From assembly GCA_036365145.1 (NCBI GenBank), contig JAEOAD010000029.1, positions 26,210,001 to 26,274,000 on the forward strand: a stretch of 64,000 nucleotides of DNA. Direction: 5' to 3'. The notes under the pieces were generated by a model. The model worked only from the letters and a program-made list of their open reading frames with translations. It was not told the origin of the DNA and did not search any database. The number at the start of each line of letters is the position of its first letter. The stretch's first letter is position 1. Position numbers and translations under genes: made by a program. Positions 1 to 10,878 of the stretch are shown one piece after another. The DNA comes from Orientallactaga sibirica. Taxonomy: Eukaryota > Chordata > Mammalia > Rodentia > Dipodidae.

Positions 1-300
1 CTATCCAAATCTCATCAAAACAGATACCCAGAGACTACAGAGAACTCAACACTAAATCAGATCTCTAAATGCCTACCAAGCCTCAGGGAACATTGTGGAA
101 GAAGGAGCAAAAAGCTTGTAAGAGCCTCAGGGTGGGTGAAGTTAGCCTAAGGCACCATCTCCCCCTTCCCCCTGCCAGAGACTGAGGCCTTTAGGACACA
201 CAATAATACCAGTCACCCCTCACCCCACCAAGGAAGACCCTCAGTAGAGTGGTGGTAGGAGAGGGAGGATATAAGAGTATAATATTTTTATTTTAAAAAG
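1..300 (+). mobile_element. L1 3'UTR fragment
   Basis: The segment reads like an L1 3' end: CTCAGGGAACATTGTGGAAG, then AAGCTTGTAAGAGCC, then an A/T-rich tail. The same order of motifs recurs at 1423-1685, 18885-19200 and 25845-26130, so this is a dispersed repeat. It has no coding part and the copy may extend beyond the window start. Confidence 0.6.
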
Positions 301-308
301 AACAATAA

Positions 309-458
309 GCTGGGCATGGTAGCACATGCCTTTAATCCCAGCACTTGGGAGGCAGAGGTAGGAGGATCGCTGAGAGTTCAAGGCCACCCTGAGACTACAT
401 AGTGAATTCCAGGTCAGTTTGAGCTAGAGTGGGACCCTACCTTAAAAAACCAAAAAAA
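309..458 (+). mobile_element. B1 SINE
   Basis: A 7SL-derived B1 monomer. It begins GCTGGGCATGGTAGCACATG, carries CCTTTAATCCCAGCAC and the GAGTTCAAGGCCACC core, and ends at GACCCTACCTT plus an A-rich tail. It sits directly head-to-tail with a second B1. Confidence 0.93.
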
Positions 459-602
459 GCCGGGCGTGGTGGTGCATGCCTTTAATCCCAGCACTCGGGA
501 GGTAGAGGTAGGAGGATTGCAGACAGTTCGAGGCCACCTGGAGACTACACAGTGAATTCCAGGTCAGCCTGAGCTAGAGTGAGACCCTACCTCGGAAAAG
601 CA
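459..602 (+). mobile_element. B1 SINE (second of tandem pair)
   Basis: This B1 starts GCCGGGCGTGGTGGTGCATG immediately after the A-tail of the first copy. It ends GACCCTACCTCGG followed by A-rich sequence. It probably inserted into the first copy's A-tail, a favoured L1-endonuclease target. Confidence 0.93.
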
Positions 603-724
603 AAAAAATAAAAAATAAAATAAAATAATAAAATAAATTTTAAAAATAAAAAAATTAACTAAATAAAATAAAAAATAAAATAAATAAAATATTTTAAAAA
701 TAAAAATTTAAAAAAAGTAAAAAA
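603..724 (+). repeat. A-rich simple repeat (AAAATA-type)
   Basis: About 120 bases composed almost entirely of A and T in AAATA/AAAATA units. It is the expanded, decayed poly(A) tail of the adjacent B1. Confidence 0.85.
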
Positions 725-810
725 GTATATTGCATCTCTCCAACATGGATGAAGGAGAACGAATAGTGTTTTGATTTTTATCTAGGAGCTGTGGGATGAA
801 GTATAGTTCA

Positions 811-2126
811 TTTTCTTCTTTTTTTGACAACTTCCTTAATTGTAGACAAGTTTCCCATGGTACTTCTGTCCCTCCCCCCACTTTTCCCTTTGAAACTCCA
901 CTCTCCATCATATCCCCTCCCCCTCTCAATCAGCCTCTCTTTTCATTCTTATGTCATCATCTTTTCCTCCTATTAAGATGGTCTTGTGTAGGTAGTGTCA
1001 GGCACTGTGAGGTCATGGATATCCAGGACATTTTTTGCCTGGAGGAGCACATTATAAGGAGTCCTACCCTCCTTTGGCTCTTACAGTCTTTCTGCTACCT
1101 CTTCTGCAATGGACCCTGAGCCTTGGAAGGTGTGATAGAGATGTTTCAGTGCTGAACACTCCTCTGTCCCTTCTTCTCAGCACCATGGTGCCTTCTGAGT
1201 AATCCCAAGGTCACCACCATCTTTTATCTTTCACCATTCATTTTTCTTTACTGCTGAGTAGAGCTCCATTGTGTAAATGTGCCATATCTTCATTACCCAC
1301 TCATTAGTTGAGGGACATCTAGGCTGGTTCCATTTCCTAGCTATTGTGAATAGAGTGGCAATAAACATGGTCAAGCAAATATCTCTAAGGTAGTGAGACG
1401 AGTCCTTAAGATATATGCCTAGTTTCTGGTTTTACATTAATGTGGCTCAGGGAAACTTGCGGAAGAGGGGGCGGAAAGATTGTTAGAGCCATAGTTGGGG
1501 CATTATGCACAGAGACTGGGGCCAACCCCCCAGAACTCTTAACCAACCTCACAATGCTTGACCCACATTCCCCATTGATGAGGGTCCCTTTGAAAGAGGA
1601 AGGATAGGGAGGAGGACAATGGATCCTTTACTATGAATGTAAAATCAAAATAATATAAATATAAATATATATATATTTAAAAAAAAAGATATATGCCTAG
1701 GAGTGGTATAGCTGGGACATATGGTAAATCTATTTTTAGCTGTTTCAGGAACTTCCACACTGATTTCCACAATGGCGGGACCACATTACATGCCCACCAA
1801 CAATGTAGAAGGGTTCCTCTTTTTCCGCATCCTCACCAGCATTTATGGTCATTTGTTTTCATGATGGTAGCCAATCTGATAGGAGTGAGATGTAATGTCA
1901 AAGTAGTTTTAATCTGCATTTCCCTGATAACCAGGGATGTAAAACATTTTTAGATGTTTATATGCCATCTGTATTTCTTCTTCTGAGAACTCTCTATTTA
2001 GCTCCATAATCCATTTTTTAATTGGGTTGATTTCATATTATTTAATTTTTTGAGTTCTTTGTATATCCTAGATATTAATCCTCTGTCAAATGTATAGCTG
2101 GCAAAGATTTTCTCCCATTCTATAGG
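811..2126 (-). mobile_element. 5'-truncated L1, ORF2 end and 3'UTR
   Basis: Read on the minus strand this is the end of L1 ORF2 followed by its 3'UTR. The plus strand shows the antisense of familiar ORF2 blocks, such as CACTGATTTCCACAATGG and CCAACAATGTAGAAGGGTTC. It ends near a short T run at 819-825, the complement of the poly(A) tail. The 3'UTR part (about 811-1234) matches the reverse complement of the ends of the two large L1 copies at 49.4 and 60.8 kb. It is interrupted by a later insertion at 1408-1700 and cannot encode ORF2. Confidence 0.85.
1408..1700 (+). mobile_element. L1 3'UTR-only insertion with 15-bp TSD
   Basis: An insert at 1423-1685 is flanked by perfect 15-bp copies of AAGATATATGCCTAG at 1408-1422 and 1686-1700. 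The insert reads CTCAGGGAAACTTGCGGAAG and onward, an L1 3'UTR, and ends in an AT-rich then A-rich tail. It is a severely 5'-truncated L1 inserted opposite in orientation to the L1 fragment that hosts it. Confidence 0.88.
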
Positions 2127-2410
2127 TTGCAAGCATGACAACCCAAGTTCAGATGCCCAAAACCCATGTAATGTATCATAGTAAGTATCTGTAATCTCAG
2201 CCCTACTGCAGCAAGGTGGGAGGCAGAGAGAGGAGAATCACAGAAGTTTGTGGGCCAGCTAGCCTGACGTATGCACCAGTGAACAGTGAAGCCTGGCTCA
2301 AACAAGGTGGAAGGCAAGGACCATCACCTGACATTGTCCTCTGACCTCCACACACATAGCATGGCTTGTACAACCCCACACTCACACACACACAAAGATA
2401 AATTCACATC
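2127..2410 (+). mobile_element. B4-like composite SINE, 5'-truncated
   Basis: The copy begins inside the tRNA-like head (GCAAGCATGACAACCC). It continues through a B1-like body (TGTAATCTCAGCCC, GTGGGCCAGCTAGCCTG, AACAAGGTGGAAGG) and ends with CCTCTGACCTCCACACACA and CA repeats. That layout is typical of ID-B1 composite rodent SINEs; the exact family name is uncertain. Confidence 0.75.
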
Positions 2411-2525
2411 TTGGAGGGAAAAGCTGGTACCATTCTATATACCTCCAAGAAAACAATTCTATATGCAATAAGCCCTTGTTGCTGCATGAATCATCACACT
2501 GTGCTCATAAAAAGAAAAAAAAAGA

Positions 2526-2738
2526 GGGCTGGAGAGATGGCTTAGCGGTTAACGTGCTTGCCTGTGCAGTGTAAAGACCCATGTTCTACTCTCCACATCC
2601 CATGTTAGCCAGACGCACAAAAGTGAGGCAAGTGCAAGATCGCACAAGCATCTGGAGTTGGACTTCAGTGGCTGAGGACCTGGCATGCCAATTTTCTCTC
2701 TCTCTCCCTCTCTGAAATAAAATTTTTAAAATTCACCT
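2526..2738 (+). mobile_element. tRNA-derived SINE (Dip-like)
   Basis: Head GGGCTGGAGAGATGGCTTAG contains a Pol III A-box-like TGGCTTAGCGG. The body carries GTGAGGCAAGTGCAAGATCG and CATCTGGAGTTGG. A CT-rich stretch and an AAATAAAA tail follow. This is a middle-length variant with an extra CAAG/CACA segment, also seen at 19551 and 35518. Confidence 0.88.
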
Positions 2739-2765
2739 TTAGAAAAAAAGAAATAGGAAAAATCA

Positions 2766-3470
2766 GACTGGGAAAACTGATCAGTGGATAAAGGGCTTAT
2801 TGTACAAGGGCCAGGCTCTGAGTTCAGACCCCCAGAATCCATGTGCTGTAGTCAGCTCCATGCTGCTGAGATGAACATCTAAACTGACCCAGCTTATTGG
2901 AGGAAGGAATTTATTTCAGGCTTACTGATCCAGGGGAAGTTCCATGAAATTGCAGAAGAAGCTGGCTCCCGTTCATAAATCCAAGCAGAGAGACACCAGC
3001 AAGCAGCCAGCACCACAAGCAAGCACAGCCAGGCAGCAAGCAATGATGCTGCAGCAAGTAGGACCACCCCCTCCAGAGCTCAGACTGCTCAGTATACCTA
3101 CCTTTAGGCTGGAATTCATATCCGCCCCCAGTGACACGCCCTCCAGCAGGGCCCTTGTAGACCCAAGTTACAAGCTTTAATGAAACACCTGGGTCTATGG
3201 AGGACATACGTTGAAAGTACCACGCCATGTAAAGCCAGAAGCTGCAATGTGGGCGTTTCTAATTCCAGCCCTAGGGCCGAGAGAGAGAAGTGGAGACAGA
3301 AATCCTCCGAAGCTTGTGGGCCAAGTAGCCTGGCATATACAAGGGCAAACAACAAGACCTGTCTCAAACAAGGTGGAAGGCAGTCAACACTTGACATTTT
3401 CCTCTGACTTCCACACTCACTCTTTAGCACACACTTACACACACATACAGATTTTAAAAAAGACAAGACA
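2766..3470 (+). mobile_element. B4-like SINE split by an LTR
   Basis: The tRNA-like head (GATCAGTGGATAAAGGGC ... CCCCAGAATCCATG) lies at 2766-2843. The B1-like body (TAAAGCCAGAAGCTGC ... GTGGGCCAAGTAGCCTGG ... CCTCTGACTTCCACAC) lies at about 3225-3470. The two parts join cleanly once the sequence at 2844-3224 is removed, so one SINE was interrupted by a later insertion. Confidence 0.78.
2844..3224 (-). mobile_element. Solo LTR-like element in B4 SINE
   Basis: A 381-bp element flanked by CCATG (2839-2843 and 3225-3229), a 5-bp duplication as expected for MaLR/ERVL LTRs. Read on the minus strand it starts near TGGTAC and contains GGAACTTCCCCTGGATC, like the copies at 10497-10878 and 36260-36640. 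No internal retroviral sequence is attached. The family name is not resolved. Confidence 0.68.
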
Positions 3471-4026
3471 CAGATTGCCTTTGTAGGCACTTACTATTGA
3501 GAAGATAAGACTAAAACATACACAATGATTTCAGCTCAAACTGACTGCGTACAACTAAAAAAGAAGTCTATAATTAAGAGACACTGTAATATACAAAAGT
3601 TGAATGCATTTATAAAGAACAACAGGAAACAGCACAGGAGCAGAGGGCCCCAGCAGTGAGTGAAAAAAAGACTTTGTGAGAAAGAAAGAGTTGAGCCAGG
3701 CCTTGAAGACAGCTAAGCACACACACTAAACACAGAGACCTTCAAAACTATTACATTTCATAAGCTTAAATTTAGAAATAAGATCAATGTTAGCTAATCT
3801 TGCTGAATTGAAAAGCATTTATTTTGTTGAAGAACAGTTTCCTTCTGCCTGAGTTCCCTTCCTCATTTAAACTTTGCTCCTGGAAAGAGTTGAACAGCAG
3901 TCTATAGTAAATAGACATAAGCTTTGTTAGCTCAAATATTCAATGATCCATCAGTTATTCTACAGAGGTGTAAATATGAACAAGAGGAAGACAGTGTGTC
4001 TTGAATATACTCATAACAAAGGATAT
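3471..4026. other. Unclassified sequence
   Basis: No gene or young repeat was recognised. The stretch around 3640-3720 (GAGCCAGGCCTTGAAGACAG) is faintly reminiscent of ancient L2-type repeats, but this is not strong enough to call. Confidence 0.5.
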
Positions 4027-4035
4027 AAAAACATG

Positions 4036-4196
4036 TTTTTTTTTTTTTTTTTTGGTCTTTCAAGGTAGGGTCTCACTCTGGTCCAGGCTAACCTGGAATT
4101 AGCTATGTAGTCTCAGGGTGGCCTCGAACTCATGGCAATCCTCCTACCTCTGCCTCCCGAGTGCTGGGATTAAAGGTATGTGCCACCACGCCCAGC
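4036..4196 (-). mobile_element. B1 SINE with 8-bp TSD
   Basis: It starts with a T18 run (the complement of the poly(A) tail), then GGTAGGGTCTCACTCTGG, and ends TGCCACCACGCCCAGC. AAAACATG flanks both sides (about 4028-4035 and 4197-4204), an insertion-site duplication. Confidence 0.93.
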
Positions 4197-4338
4197 AAAA
4201 CATGATTTTTTAATAAGCTGGAACTATGATTTCATACAGAACCTTCACCCATACCCAAAACAATATATAATTTTTAACTTTGATACTCACGAACAATATA
4301 AATAAAGAAGGGCTCTTACATTCTTACATTATGGAGGA

Positions 4339-4385
4339 AATTCTCTCTTTCTCTCTCTCTCTGTGTGTGTGGGGGGGGTCTGTGT
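4339..4385 (+). repeat. CT / GT / G-run low-complexity repeat
   Basis: CTCTCTCTCT is followed by TGTGTGTGTG and a run of eight to nine G. No other signal was seen. Confidence 0.8.
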
Positions 4386-4600
4386 AAGAGTAAATGGTCA
4401 CCACACAAAAACAGATGAAGAGCTGAAAACATACATCTACTAGGTGTTGAGTGTAGTAATGGTCCCCCAGTAATATTGGTAGGTCAAACGCACATCCCTG
4501 TATAAAAACACAGCCTAGGGTTGACATCACCTTATGTTACTTGGAAGGACAGAAAGGCTGTGACCAGTGCTGGGGTCATGGCTTTAATAATGCTGCCTGG

Positions 4601-4862
4601 GGGCTGGAGAGATGGCTTAGCGGTTAAACGCTTGCCTATGAAGCCTATGGACCCCGGTTCGAGGCTCGATTCTCCAGGACCCATGTAAGCCAGATGCACA
4701 AGGGGGTGCATGCATCTGGAGTTCGTTTGCAGTGGCTGGAGGCCCTGGCGCACCCATTCTCTCTCTCTCTCTCTTTCTCTCTCTCTACCTGCCTATTTCT
4801 GTATATCTCTCTCAAATAAATAAATAAAGTAAAATATTTTTTTAAAAATTTAATAAAAAAAA
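4601..4862 (+). mobile_element. tRNA-derived SINE, short form, 16-bp TSD
   Basis: GGGCTGGAGAGATGGCTTAG head, AAGCCAGATGCACAAGG body, a long CTCTCT tract and an AATAAATAAATAAA tail. The 16-bp duplication TAATAATGCTGCCTGG is perfect at 4585-4600 and 4863-4878. The B-box area reads GGTTCGAGGCTCGATTC, a partial internal repeat shared with the copy at 59095. Confidence 0.95.
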
Positions 4863-4879
4863 TAATAATGCTGCCTGGG

Positions 4880-5545
4880 AAGGAAACGGGAGCAGAGGCA
4901 GCCTCCTGTGAACTCAGGAATCAGATCTGAACCTGCATTTCCCCCCCACACACAGTGAAGAGCTCTAAGGCATTGGTAACCCTGCTTTGGACCTGCAGGC
5001 CTATTTTTGAAGAGTTGAGGAAGGTGGAGGTATGAGACTATAGAAGGAAAATCATACACATATATAACAACCCAAATTCCAAAGCAGGTGAGTAAAATTA
5101 AAACCAAAGCAATGACAGTGTTCTTTTTAAAAAAAAAAAAATCATTTTGAACAATGCTGCATTCCACAAAAACATGATTTTAAAATATTATGTCTTCAAT
5201 GTTGTTATAAGAATGATAATGCTCATATACCAGGAAAAGATATGATGTGAGAAAAACAAACACTTATATGGATCATGAGCAGCCAGTTTTAAAAGAACCA
5301 ATTAGAAATATTAAAAACTAAACCATAATCTCTGAGGTAAAGTAATTTCAGTAGGAAATGATGACTAAGTAAATGATAAGAAAGAACAGACTGTTTATGC
5401 CTTATCCAAAATGCTTGGGAACAGAAATGTTTCAGATTTCAGAGGTTTTTAGATTTTAGCCAAGTTACATCGATTTTACCAGTTATCATTAATTCAAAAT
5501 TCAGAGATCTGAAACGCTCTGAATTTAAAGAAAAAAATGAGCACC
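4880..5545. other. Unclassified AT-rich sequence
   Basis: I see no gene and no recognisable repeat. A short A run lies at about 5131-5142. Confidence 0.5.
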
Positions 5546-5551
5546 TACATG

Positions 5552-5902
5552 ATGTGGAGGCTTGATTCAGGTGTCCCCCATAAACTTAGGCATTCTGAAT
5601 GCTAGGTTCCCAACTGATGGAGATTTGGGAATTAATGCCTCCTGGAGTCAATGTAATGTTGACAGTGGGCTTATGGGTATTGTAGCCAGTTTCCCTGTGC
5701 CACTGTTTGGCATACTCTCCTGTTGCTATTGTCCACCTTATGCTGGCCAGGTGTGATATCCACCCTCTGCTCATGCCATCTTTTCCCCCTGCCATGATGG
5801 AGCTTCCCCTCGAGTCTGTAAGCCAAAATAAACTCCTTTTTCCCCCAAATCTGCTCTTGGTTAGGTGATTTCTGCCAGCAATGCAAACCTGACTGCAACA
5901 GT
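5552..5902 (+). mobile_element. LTR-like element (solo LTR candidate)
   Basis: The element starts near TGTGGAGGCTTGATTCAGG, contains a polyadenylation-like AATAAACTCC near 5828, and ends CTGACTGCAACA. TG...CA termini, about 350 bp and an internal poly(A) signal suggest a solo LTR of the rodent MaLR/ERVL type. No convincing target duplication was seen. It shares the GGAGCTTCCCCTCGAGTCTG block in degraded form with the copy at 36260. Confidence 0.55.
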
Positions 5903-6329
5903 GATATTCAAAATTATTTAGACTTAGGGGCATTTCCAATTTCTGACTTTTTAACATGGAATGGAGGAATGCTTAACTTGTGTTAAGAAGCTTAGAAATA
6001 ACTTGGGAGACGGATCTGCCTGGAGACATGCCTTGAACACCCTGTGATCATCATGTCACCTGATGAGCTGCTTCTGCCTGCTTGCAACACAGAAGGGGAA
6101 GAATGGCAAAAACTGGGGCCTTAGTGTTTTGGTTGTTTTTAACCATAAACATGAGACGGATGATACCTAGCCTGTAGTGTTGAAGTTAGAGTTTAATAAG
6201 ACAAGGAATGATAAATGGGTTTAATGTGATGGCTGGGATGTGAGATGAAAAAAAAAAAAAAAAAAACACTAGTTGTCTTTATTATTGCTCAATGATCCAG
6301 AGACTTTATTTTTTCTGTTTTTGAATGTG
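5903..6329. other. Unclassified sequence with A19 run
   Basis: No gene was recognised. An uninterrupted A run occupies 6248-6266 without an identifiable retroelement body before it. Confidence 0.5.
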
Positions 6330-6453
6330 CTGTGTATATGCATGGTCATATATGTGGGCACATGCGTGTATGTGCATGTGTGTGTGGGAGCCAGAGGTCA
6401 ACATCAGGGTTCGCCCTCAATTGTTCACAACTTTATTTTTAAAATGCTTTTCA

Positions 6454-6489
<36 letters not shown>

Positions 6490-6640
6490 AGACAGTTTCT
6501 CTTGCTAAACAAGGAGCTCACTGACCTGGCTAGATGACTAGCCAGCAAGTCAAAGGGATCCTCCTGTCTCCGCTCCTCAGTGCTGAGATTATAGGCAGGC
6601 TTTACCAACTGAGCCATCTCCCCACGCTCCCCCCAAAAGT
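6330..6640 (-). mobile_element. B4-like composite SINE
   Basis: On the minus strand: head GGAGATGGCTCAGTTGG, a B1-like body (plus strand GGGATCCTCCTGTCTCC and GCTGAGATTATAGGC), and a 3' end read as GAGCCAGAGGTCAACATC with GT repeats. A T32 run at 6457-6488 interrupts the body. The open frames here are antisense SINE, not genes. Confidence 0.8.
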
Positions 6641-7851
6641 CACAAACCTGAGCAGAAAGCAAGTTTTGACAGCAAATGAGTATTGATAACTACGGCTCCT
6701 AAAAGAAGAGCAAGGAAGGAGGTTGGCATTTAAGATTCTTATCTGCACTCTAAATAAAGATTGCCCCAATATCTATTTTGTCTTAAGAAAACCTACAAAC
6801 CTCTGTTTAATGGCTAAAGCAACATGGTTCAGTCTGCAATAGATATTTGATTTTAATCTGGGCCCAGTTTGCAGATAGCTCGGAGGTAGGAGGTTGCTAT
6901 GGAGAGGATTTAATTCCTTTTTTTTTTTTTTTCTACCAAGATCAGCTGCTGGCATAGAGTACATGGCCCACTCACCAATCAGTATAAACAGTGCTCACTT
7001 ACCATGTTAGAGTTCTTGCTTGAAATTTTTGGTTACCTTCTTCCTGGCATCATCACAAGGCACCCAGGGAATCTGAATGTTAGGATTGCTATGCCCATGG
7101 CTTATCTTCCCAAATGTCCCTACTGTTCTTGTCTCCGGGGTTTAAAGTTCTTACAGGTTTTACCTATGAGATGTCATGTTGGAAAGGAAGCACAAGCCCC
7201 TGTCTTAAGTTCCCAGTGTGGTCTTTGTCTGAGATTTTAAGGGCTACACATGGGCCCACACCACAAAACACACTTGTGAGCTCATAACTCCTGTACAGGT
7301 GACAATCAATATAGATCATCACATCTGCCAATACCTGGACTTCAGACTTTGAACCTCCAAAATTATATGAAAATTGACTTATGCTGTTGATGCTACCCAA
7401 TTTGTGATGTTTTGTTATAGTGGATCTAGAAAACTATAAAATGTCCAACACATTTTTACTTATTTAATTTTTTAATGGCTATATTTTTTCCAAATCCTCT
7501 CCACCTTCATTACAGGTCATACTAGAACAAGAAATAAAATGAAGCAGAAATTAAAAACCATAGAAGGACTTGCCTACTGGAACACAGAAGTGACCCTACC
7601 AGTGGCCATCAAGAAAGGCCAGTCTTCCTTGACAAGAAGATGCCCACAGTCACTCTGATGATGCAGACAAGGGGGAGCAGGAAATATTTAATATCGTTCT
7701 AAGAGAACTGCAGATACAGACAAGGATATATTCTGGGAAAGAAAATGGCTCCTGGTTTTGATGCCATATTATTCTAAGCACCAGCCACAGACCTTGTGTG
7801 ACATCAAAGGAAGTTGATGTTATGGAAATCTCAGCAAAAGTGCAAAAGGCA
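6641..7851. other. Unclassified 1.2-kb stretch
   Basis: No coding exon, recognisable repeat family or RNA gene was seen. A T run lies near 6918-6931. Short open frames carry no recognisable domain. Confidence 0.5.
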
Positions 7852-8115
7852 GGGGCTGAAGAGAGTGGTCAGAAGTCAAAGGTGCTTGATTGGAAAGCCT
7901 GTGATTCCCAGCTGTGATTCCCCAGTACTCATGTAAAACCAGATGCACAAAAGGCACATGCATCTGGAGTTCTTTTGCAGTGGCAAGAGGCCCTGGTGCA
8001 CCCATACTCCCCCTCCCTCTCTCTCCTCCTCCTTCTCTTTATCCTCCTCTTTCTCTTCTTCCTTCTCTCCTCTCCTCTCCTTTCTACTCTCTCTTATGAA
8101 TAAATAAAAATTGAA
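7852..8115 (+). mobile_element. tRNA-derived SINE, short form, long CT tract
   Basis: A diverged head (GGGGCTGAAGAGAGTGG) precedes CCCCAGTACTCATGTAAAAC, AGATGCACAAAAGG and CATCTGGAGTTC. A roughly 90-base pyrimidine tract (8006-8095) and a GAATAAATAAAA tail follow. Confidence 0.85.
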
Positions 8116-8154
8116 AAAATTAAAAATGAAAAAGTCAAAATAAAAGCTATTATA

Positions 8155-8320
8155 GAGCTGGGTGTGGTCACGTACACCTTTAATCCCAGCACTCGGGAAG
8201 CAGAAGTAGAAGAATCACCGTGAGTTCAAGGCCACCCTGAGACTACATAGTGAATTCCAGGTCAGCCTGAGCTAAAGTGAGACCCTACCTCGAAAAACAA
8301 AAAACAAACAAACAAAAAAG
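8155..8320 (+). mobile_element. B1 SINE with 8-bp TSD
   Basis: B1 body from GAGCTGGGTGTGGTCACG to GACCCTACCTCG plus an A/C-rich tail. AGCTATTA is duplicated at 8145-8152 and 8321-8328. Confidence 0.93.
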
Positions 8321-8355
8321 AGCTATTAGATCTATTACTTTAAAACGTGAACACT

Positions 8356-8685
8356 GAGCTGGGGAGATAGTTCAGTTGGCAAAGTACTTGCCTTACAAGC
8401 ACAAGGACCAGAATATAAAAATCCAGGCATAAATAAATAAATAAATAAAATAAAATAAAAAATAAAAAGCCAGGCATGGTGGCATGCACTTGTCATCCCA
8501 GTGCTGGGGCAGAGAGACAGGTGAATCCCTAGGGCTCATTGACCAGCCAGTCTATCCTGCGTGGCAAGTTCCAGGCCAGTGAGAGACTTACTCTCAAAGA
8601 TGGACAGCTCCTGAGAAACAATACAAAAGGTTGTCCTCTGCTCTGCCCGTGTCTACACATCCACCTCTCAATGCTCACACTGGAA
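8356..8685 (+). mobile_element. B4-like SINE with internal AAAT repeat
   Basis: ID-like head GAGCTGGGGAGATAGTTCAG, then an (AAAT)n expansion around 8430-8468. A B1-like body follows (GCCAGGCATGGTGGCATGC, TTGACCAGCCAGTCTATCC, CCAGGCCAGTGAGAGAC). The (AAAT)n replaces the usual A-rich linker between head and body. Confidence 0.78.
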
Positions 8686-8758
8686 CCACCTCTCAGCATG
8701 AGTCTTCGATGGGGGGTGGCAAACCACAACATCACTGGTTTATTTAAATGAGATAATA

Positions 8759-9055
8759 TTGCTGGAGACATAGCTTAGTTGGTAAAGTCCCTGCCTTGCA
8801 AAGCATGAGGACCTGTGTTTGATCCCCAGAACCCAAATTTTAAAAATCTGGGCATGGTGGCACATGCTTGTAATCCTAGCACTGGGGAGGTAGAGACAGG
8901 TGGGGGTCCCTGGGGGTCACTGGCCAGCCATCCTAGCCTTGTGAACTCCAGGCCAATGGAAGAGCATGCTCTAAAACAGGCAATACTCCGGAAGAAGGAT
9001 GCCCAAGGTTGTCCTCTGGCCTCCACCTGCATGCCCCCACACACACATTTAAAAA
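8759..9055 (+). mobile_element. B4-like SINE
   Basis: The head (TAGCTTAGTTGGTAAAGTCC, GACCTGTGTTTGATCCCC), linker TTTTAAAAA and B1-like body (GGGCATGGTGGCACATGC, CACTGGCCAGCCATCC) are all present. It ends GTTGTCCTCTGGCCTCCACC. It is a same-strand neighbour of the copy at 8356. The long open frame across it is fortuitous. Confidence 0.82.
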
Positions 9056-10496
9056 TACGGGGAAAAAATGAGAAAATGATTTTCATATGGCTTGCCTTTG
9101 ATCCCCCTCACACTTTAGTCAAATGTCTAAAGATAATCATGAGGTTCTGGCTCCTCCAAACCAAACATGGAATTGGTATAGAACACTGATCGGGAACACT
9201 GTGGCCAGCAAAGTGGAACCTAGTGCCACCACATGAAATGTGCTTTGGCCAGAGGGACAGAAGTACAGCTGTTTTTTTTTTTTTGTTTTTTTTTTTTCCC
9301 AGAGTGATGGTTTCTGTTGGCTGTGATGGGGGCTTTGACACTGAATTATTGTATTCATTCATTCCCCACCACACCTAGCCAGGTCCCAAGTCCCAGACTA
9401 CCCAGGAAGGGCTTGACTTAGCTGTAGTTATTTATCTAAGGATTTTGCAGCCCTTGTGTGCAAAAAGGAAGCCAGCAAGATGAAGGTATCTTATTTGGAG
9501 GCTCCTAGGTAAGGAAAAGTCACTAATGTTTTAGAGAACAAAGGTTCCAGGAATCCTAAAGTAATTTAAATCACTTTTAAGATTTTGGACTATTCTTGGG
9601 AAATTGTGGCCTAGGTGAAATGGAGCCTTGATGGGAAGAAAGTAAACAGAAATAGCCTGTCATGATTATTATGATGAAAAGGAAAGTAGGAGCAGGATGT
9701 ATCATGGAAATAGTTTGCTCGTATGTTAGGCTTAGAAGAATCAGGAAAGAGGGTGAACCTGAGTGCCTGCCGTTTGAAGATTCTATAGGAAAGTGCATCT
9801 TTGAGAGTGATAGGTTTCCACCTTGCAGAATGAAGTACTTGACTCCAGCTGTGAGCAGTCCGAGGCAAAGCTATGAGGGGCCTTGTCAGATTCCCACTTT
9901 CACTGCTGTGCAAGATACAGACGCAAATGTTTTCTTAATGAACAGGACGGAGGATCTGGATAGAGAAAGTAAGTTGTGCCTACAGGTATAAGAATTCTGC
10001 TCAGAAAGGAGGAATGTCTCATCTCACAAAAGACCTGACAGGCCTTAAGAGAAAATGAGCTTAAAAGGAAAACAAATTAGTCAGAAACGGACCCAAGAGA
10101 AATGTGTACAGGAATAGATGAGATGATGAAAGATTTGTACTGCATTAAATACTTGAGAGGATAATGGAAACTTGGGGACATCTTAATCCCTTGTATCTAA
10201 GCACTACTATAAATGGCCCTGAAGTCAACAGGACACTTCACTTAAATGTCCTTGAGGAAGAGAAATAGAGATGATGCTATGAAGGATAAAGGTCTGGGTG
10301 GCCAGTCCATATTTCTGATGCAGCACTGCACATGCAAGCTGCCTGTATGTATTAGAGCACGTTTGATTGTTCTTGACACGTCCAGGGTTCTTCTCAATGT
10401 GGGGAATATATTTCTGAGGAAACATCCTTGGAGTCAGATGATCTGCACAGATCTTGTTATTCTAAACATGGAATTTTCCAATATAGGGGGGAAAGG
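9056..10496. other. Unclassified 1.4-kb stretch
   Basis: No gene was recognised. A T-rich run with one G occupies 9272-9297. The 109-codon open frame starting at 9662 and its antisense partner show no domain or codon-like pattern that I can support. Confidence 0.5.
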
Positions 10497-10878
10497 TGGT
10501 ATAGTGAACAGCCTCAGGTCACTGAGATGAACTTCCAAACCAGGCACAGTTATGGAGGAAGGAATGCTTATTGAAACTTATAGATCCAATGGAAGTTCCA
10601 TAAAGGCAGAAGAAACTGGTCTGCTTTCACAAGTCCAAACAGAGAGAGAAAAAGCCACAAGCCAAAAACCCAAAAGCCACACCACAAACAAACACACTTC
10701 AGGAACTCCAGGCACTTTGCATGTTTAGACTGGAATTTCAAATCCACCACCACACCTTAGGGCTGGACCGTAAGATCCACCCAATGACACACACGCCTCC
10801 AGCCAGGTGGCTACAGATTAAATTACAAACTGTAGTAAAATTCTGAATATATCGGGGGCCATTCATTTAAACAATTAC
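10497..10878 (-). mobile_element. LTR-like element
   Basis: The plus strand reads CTGAGATGAACTTCCAAACC, then TTATGGAGGAAGGAATGC and GGAAGTTCCATAAAGGCAG. This is the reverse complement of the 36260-36640 element end. Target duplications were not found and the ends are eroded. Confidence 0.6.

Noticed and set aside
3640..3730. Ancient L2 repeat
   Set aside because: Only a short phrase matches by eye, which is too little to call as a feature.
8815..9189. 124-codon open frame
   Set aside because: Its first two-thirds are B4-like SINE and the rest has no recognisable domain.
9662..9991. 109-codon open frame
   Set aside because: An overlapping antisense frame of similar length exists, and there is no recognisable motif. 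It is consistent with chance.
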